Assembly (NCBI GenBank): GCA_008933835.1
Contig: WBUG01000032.1
Span: 1 to 37,389 of the forward strand
Source: Bacteroidota bacterium
Lineage (GTDB): Bacteria > Bacteroidota > Ignavibacteria > UBA10030 > UBA8401
Length of the DNA: 37,389 bases
Direction: 5' to 3'
A program made the translations under genes and the position numbers. This document shows positions 33,995-37,389 of this stretch, piece after piece. The notes under the pieces were generated by a model, which was given only the letters and a program-made list of their open reading frames with translations, was not told the origin of the DNA and did no database searches. The stretch's first letter is position 1. The number at the start of each line of letters is the position of its first letter.

Positions 33995-36688
33995 TCACCT
34001 GCCTCCTTCCTTCCGTCCGGGGAATGTCGCCAGCGCATGGGCCGCCAGCGACAGTTCGATGTCGGTGGTGAGTTTCGGCCGTTTGGCCGCCTCGTCATAG
34101 AGCGCGCTGGCCAGGATGAAGTTGTTGTCCGTGTACAGCGCGATGTAGAACAGATTCAGCAGCGCCCGCGCGCTGTATGCACTGTTCGGATGCGACCGCA
34201 CCACCTCCTGATACGCCGAACGGGCGTTCTCCATCCGTCCTTCGCGCTCGAACACGCCGCCGCGGAGCAGTTTCACCGCCGGCGGCGCCTCCGTACCGCC
34301 CGAAGCGAAGACCGTTCCGATCTCCCGCGCGGTGGCCGGCCCGTACAGACGGAGCAGTTCAAGGTACGCCCGAACGTTCGACGGTTCGCGCTCGATCATC
34401 CGGCGGAAATGACCCACCGCTTTCACCGTCTCACCCCGCTCCCTCATCCGTATCCCCTCCCGCACACCGCCGGCATCCTCCGCGCGGGCGCGCCGCTCTG
34501 CGGTCGCCGTCGGCGGGAGGCTCGGTGCGGACGACCAGGTGCTCTCCGGCAGGACGTTGCGGACGTCGAACGACTTCACCCCGCTGCCGATGGTGAACGT
34601 TCCGGCCGGAGAGGCGGTCCCCCAGTACACGTTCTGTGCGAACACCGTATCGTCCGGCGTCATGCTCACGTACGCGTTCTTCGTGTTCCCGAAGATGTTG
34701 TTGCCGTACGTCCGGCCGCTGTCCAGCGCCGCCGGCAGGCCGACGTCCGGATAGCTCCAGTTGTAGATGCGCAATCCGTACAGGCAGCCGGTCACATGGT
34801 TGTTCACCCCCTGGTTCGACGAATGACCGAACACCGGCATCGCTCCCCAATAACTCGCCAGTCCCCAGTTGTATCCCGCCACCCGGTTCTTCCACGCGCT
34901 GCCGGTCGCGCCTCCCGAGAAGATGACCGCGGCTCCGGACTTGTTCACCTTCGTGATGATGTTCTCCCGGCACTCTCCCGCCGCGTTGTTGTCGAAGATG
35001 ATGCCGTGGTCCCGCGCCATGGTGATGACGTTCTGCACGGCCGTCCCTTTTGCGTTGTTGAAGCGGATGCCGTTCACCGCCGTGTCGATGATGCACTGCG
35101 ACACCTCGACCCCCGCGGAGGAGGAGGGGATGTTGTAGGCCGCCAGTTCGGAGCCGTGCTTGAAGCGCGCGTACCGGAAGAGGCTCCCCGCCGCCCCGGC
35201 GCCGTTGAGCACCACCGAGCCCCAGCTGCCCGCCGCCGTTCCGTTCAGCGCGATGAAGTTCACCGGCTGCGCCTCCGTACCGACGGCGCTGATGACTCCC
35301 GACGAGGAGATACCGGTCCCGCTCCCGAACCGGAGCGTGGTCCCCGGCGGAACGGTCAGCGTCACTCCGCTGTTCACCGTGACGTTCCCGGTCACGATGC
35401 GGTCGCCGGACCATACCGCCGAACTGCTGACCGTTCCCGCCATGGTCGTGCCGACGAAGAGGGAGAGCGTATCGGAGGGCGCCGAAACGATGCCGAGCGT
35501 GTTCTTCGATACCGCATAGTACCGAAGGTAGACATCCTTGCCGGCGGGAATGTTCGCGGGAATGGGGGGCGTTTCGGTGAAGGAACCGGACTGGACCAGC
35601 GCACCGTTCGCTTTCGCATACGACACGGCGGCGCCGTTGTAATATACCGAGCGGTACACATCGTACCCGCCGCCGTTCGGCAGCATCGTGCCGCCGTACT
35701 CCGGTGTCCATTGCAGCGAAACGCGGTTCGACCCCGCGCCGAGAGCGCCGGCGAGGTTCTCCGGTCTTACCGGCGGCAGCTGCGACAGCAGATACTCCGT
35801 ATTGTACCGCAGCAGCGCGTATGCTTCGCTCGTCAGTGCGCCGCTGCTGTCCTGGTTCAGCTCCGTCAGGATCTGCGCGATCGTATCACGGGCGCCGCGG
35901 ATGTCGTTCGCCTGGATCCGCGTCCGAGTCTGTGTGAATCGGGTCAGATACCGGTCGCGGTCTGCATCAGAAGCGATCCATTGGTACGATCTGGAGCGCA
36001 CGGTAAAACTCAGCAACGTATCACACCACGCCTTATTCGTGTATGCAATGGGGGGTGATGATGGACCGATGGTCCAGCCATGGAAGTTGATGATTGAGCG
36101 TATCGAATCGACGATTTTGTGAGGGGTCCAACGCTGCGTAGAATCGTCTCCTGCAAAGAAAAACTCCCGTAGATTCAGATTCGGTATTACGGTGAAACGT
36201 CGAATACCGGGAAGACCTTTGCTGGTCAGTTCAATTCCTGAAAACTCTTCACCGGGCCTCACATAATCTCCCAGCGGACTCACGTGCATCGACAAGTTCT
36301 CGCCGACGCCGGCAAGCCATCCACGGGTAGGAAGCTTTGCTGGAGACGTTGCTATGACCCTGTCGCCGAAGGAAGGAAAATGGTCAACAAATAATTCGTG
36401 GAACAACTCCCTTGCAAAAAGGAGACCGGTAGTGTCGGTCGAAGACATAAATGAAGAGCGTGAAATGTCAATTTGGATATCCCAAATACTCCCTGCGTTT
36501 TGCATGGAATTCATACCTTGATATTGAAACGTATACAATCCAGATGGTTGATCATGTCTCACAACACAAGAGAGTTGAACGTTGGAGAGATACGGAAAGT
36601 CGGCCTTTTTTACCAATGTCTCGATTTGCATTGAATAGGCATATGATAATGCAATTAATTCGAGAAATAGATAGCGAAGTATTTTCAT
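33995..36688 (-). CDS. Secreted modular protein: helical, Fn3-like, beta-helix and TPR segments
   Basis: An 897-residue predicted secreted protein (hydrophobic leader to about residue 18). Segments in order: an unrecognised region (about 20-225); a helical FIMAH-like segment (about 238-303, with LTSEAYALLRYNTEYLLSQL); an Fn3-like segment (about 310-412); a right-handed beta-helix (about 425-740, with VNSGVTLTVPPGTTLRFGSG and many N-rich turns); and TPR-like helices (about 750-890). Beta-helices of this kind bind or cleave polysaccharide; no catalytic residues stand out and no type IX sorting domain is at the end. The first third is visibly AT-richer than the rest, suggesting a chimera. It starts one base after the peptidase-like gene, with AAGGA upstream, so the two are probably cotranscribed. 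Confidence 0.72.
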   Translation of the reverse strand: MKILRYLFLELIALSYAYSMQIETLVKKADFPYLSNVQLSCVVRHDQPSGLYTFQYQGMNSMQNAGSIWDIQIDISRSSFMSSTDTTGLLFARELFHELFVDHFPSFGDRVIATSPAKLPTRGWLAGVGENLSMHVSPLGDYVRPGEEFSGIELTSKGLPGIRRFTVIPNLNLREFFFAGDDSTQRWTPHKIVDSIRSIINFHGWTIGPSSPPIAYTNKAWCDTLLSFTVRSRSYQWIASDADRDRYLTRFTQTRTRIQANDIRGARDTIAQILTELNQDSSGALTSEAYALLRYNTEYLLSQLPPVRPENLAGALGAGSNRVSLQWTPEYGGTMLPNGGGYDVYRSVYYNGAAVSYAKANGALVQSGSFTETPPIPANIPAGKDVYLRYYAVSKNTLGIVSAPSDTLSLFVGTTMAGTVSSSAVWSGDRIVTGNVTVNSGVTLTVPPGTTLRFGSGTGISSSGVISAVGTEAQPVNFIALNGTAAGSWGSVVLNGAGAAGSLFRYARFKHGSELAAYNIPSSSAGVEVSQCIIDTAVNGIRFNNAKGTAVQNVITMARDHGIIFDNNAAGECRENIITKVNKSGAAVIFSGGATGSAWKNRVAGYNWGLASYWGAMPVFGHSSNQGVNNHVTGCLYGLRIYNWSYPDVGLPAALDSGRTYGNNIFGNTKNAYVSMTPDDTVFAQNVYWGTASPAGTFTIGSGVKSFDVRNVLPESTWSSAPSLPPTATAERRARAEDAGGVREGIRMRERGETVKAVGHFRRMIEREPSNVRAYLELLRLYGPATAREIGTVFASGGTEAPPAVKLLRGGVFEREGRMENARSAYQEVVRSHPNSAYSARALLNLFYIALYTDNNFILASALYDEAAKRPKLTTDIELSLAAHALATFPGRKEGGR

Positions 36689-36689
36689 T

Positions 36690-37319
36690 TTAGTGGAATC
36701 CTTTTAGTTGAAAGTGTATTGTTTCTTCTGGTTCCTCTTCAAGATTGTATCTGCTTAGGATATTTCGAAGGGCCTCTCCAAATTTTGTCCAATTACCATC
36801 ACCATCTTTTAACAACCGATTTGACCCACAATTCCTATTTATGTCGACCGCTTCACCTAATCGGTGGTATAAATGCTTTTGATCTTCCTTTTTCTTCCAC
36901 AAACCATCTGCGTCAAATCTTCCCCCGTAAGGCAGACTCATATCATTGATGCTGATAATAAGTGGACTACCCAAACTATCTTTGGACCATTTGTAAAAAT
37001 CGGATATACCTTTTTGCAGTTTCTCGCATAGTGAATCGAGGCCCCAATTAGTATGCTCGTCTTGGTGTCTGGCTCTTCCGGAATCGGTTTGAGCGAAACC
37101 CCACCTTCCATTTCTTGGTACATTGCGAAAATCAACCAAATCCTTTACTCGTTCAACGATGATCATTGTATCGCTTATGCTCATATTTCCGATATCATGT
37201 TGCGTCAACCTCGCGGAGAACTTCATTGAATCGCCAAAGATGGATGCATTATATTGAATATTTTTTGGGAACGACTCACTTTCTGGGTAGAACTTGATTG
37301 CCAGATACCAACCGACCAA
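36690..37319 (-). CDS. LAS-type (M15-like) peptidase-like protein, apparent 5' frameshift
   Basis: The open frame encodes 209 residues. Its second half resembles LAS metallopeptidases (D-Ala-D-Ala peptidase/hedgehog fold). SINDMSLPYGGRFD (about 123-136) precedes HRLGEAVD, an H-x6-D zinc motif (H152, D159), and ETIHFQ near the end supplies an E-x-x-H pair (E199, H202). Such enzymes cut peptidoglycan peptides, though related folds can be inactive. The only start in frame is a TTG directly after a stop codon. Just upstream a well-placed GGAGG and ATG (37365) open another frame, so the true gene probably begins there with one frameshift. The DNA is strikingly AT-rich compared with the rest of the window, suggesting recent transfer. 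Confidence 0.6.
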   Translation of the reverse strand: MVGWYLAIKFYPESESFPKNIQYNASIFGDSMKFSARLTQHDIGNMSISDTMIIVERVKDLVDFRNVPRNGRWGFAQTDSGRARHQDEHTNWGLDSLCEKLQKGISDFYKWSKDSLGSPLIISINDMSLPYGGRFDADGLWKKKEDQKHLYHRLGEAVDINRNCGSNRLLKDGDGNWTKFGEALRNILSRYNLEEEPEETIHFQLKGFH

Positions 37320-37375
37320 GGATTATTGCAGTAAAATCAGTATCCAAACCGAGGTTGTGTTTCATGTCGGCCTCC
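37276..37375 (-). other. Ribosome-binding site, ATG and short frame before the peptidase-like gene
   Basis: GGAGG (37375-37371) stands five bases before an ATG (37365). This opens 29 codons, MKHNLGLDTDFTAIILGRL and onward, ending at TGA 37278-37276. The frame is +1 offset from the peptidase-like frame. Joining them near 37305-37320 gives a plausible N-terminal membrane anchor (FTAIILG ... WYLAIKFYP). This suggests one gene broken by a one-base difference. Confidence 0.5.
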
Positions 37376-37389
37376 GCGAGATATCCCGG

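Overview
The window is a GC-rich chromosomal segment of about 37 kb, densely packed with housekeeping and envelope genes. It most likely comes from the Bacteroidota/Chlorobiota/Ignavibacteriota (FCB) group, outside the class Bacteroidia. The reasons are a DUF2723 membrane protein, the miaB / sigma-54 activator / LptE-family gene order, paired long LepB signal peptidases, a formiminoglutamase-type ureohydrolase, and upstream sequences that fit the Bacteroidota -33/-7 promoter (TTG, spacer, TAnnTTTG). No rRNA, tRNA, transposase or CRISPR array was seen. I could not run any search; family names come from reading motifs.

Layout. 1-523 holds no gene but many hairpins built on GTCATGCTGAA/TTCAGCATGAC. 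524-1223 (-) has a Cys-rich CPXCG protein and a DinB-like protein. 1421-5632 (+) is an operon of three peptidyl-prolyl isomerase-like export chaperones, the last SurA-like; rpsT (5695-5949) follows from its own promoter. 6027-7172 (-) is a TPR protein, divergent from an asparagine-synthetase-like protein (7260-8975, +). 9015-10514 (-) is a processive family 2 glycosyltransferase. 10642-14318 (-) is the tightly coupled set miaB, TPR/SPOR protein, sigma-54 activator, lptE. 14542-16637 (+) holds pta, a four-helix-bundle protein and a DUF985 cupin.

16644-23810 (-) is a co-directional run: DUF2723 protein, methyltransferase, GT4 glycosyltransferase, secreted alpha/beta hydrolase, aldo/keto reductase and a QueF-like protein that has lost its catalytic Cys and His. 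23901-28919 (-) has lepA, two lepB paralogues and hemW. 29185-30162 (-) is a ureohydrolase divergent from mreD-mrdA-rodA (30313-33856, +), the elongasome genes without mreBC. The right end (33995-37365, -) becomes clearly AT-richer: an LAS-type peptidase-like gene with an apparent 5' frameshift lies one base upstream of a large secreted modular protein (helical FIMAH-like segment, Fn3-like segment, beta-helix, TPR).

Three patterns recur. At least eight promoters share a TTG-N20-TAnnTT architecture with an exact 20-base spacer, and at two of them the predicted transcript would begin at or next to the ATG. Several gene gaps are filled by degenerate short-word repeats (TTCATTG, ATCATTC, GGAGTC and AAATTT types). 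Strong bidirectional hairpin terminators separate three of the transcription units. The most unusual candidates are the Cys-less QueF homologue, the frameshifted peptidase/beta-helix pair in foreign-looking DNA, and the uniform promoter code.
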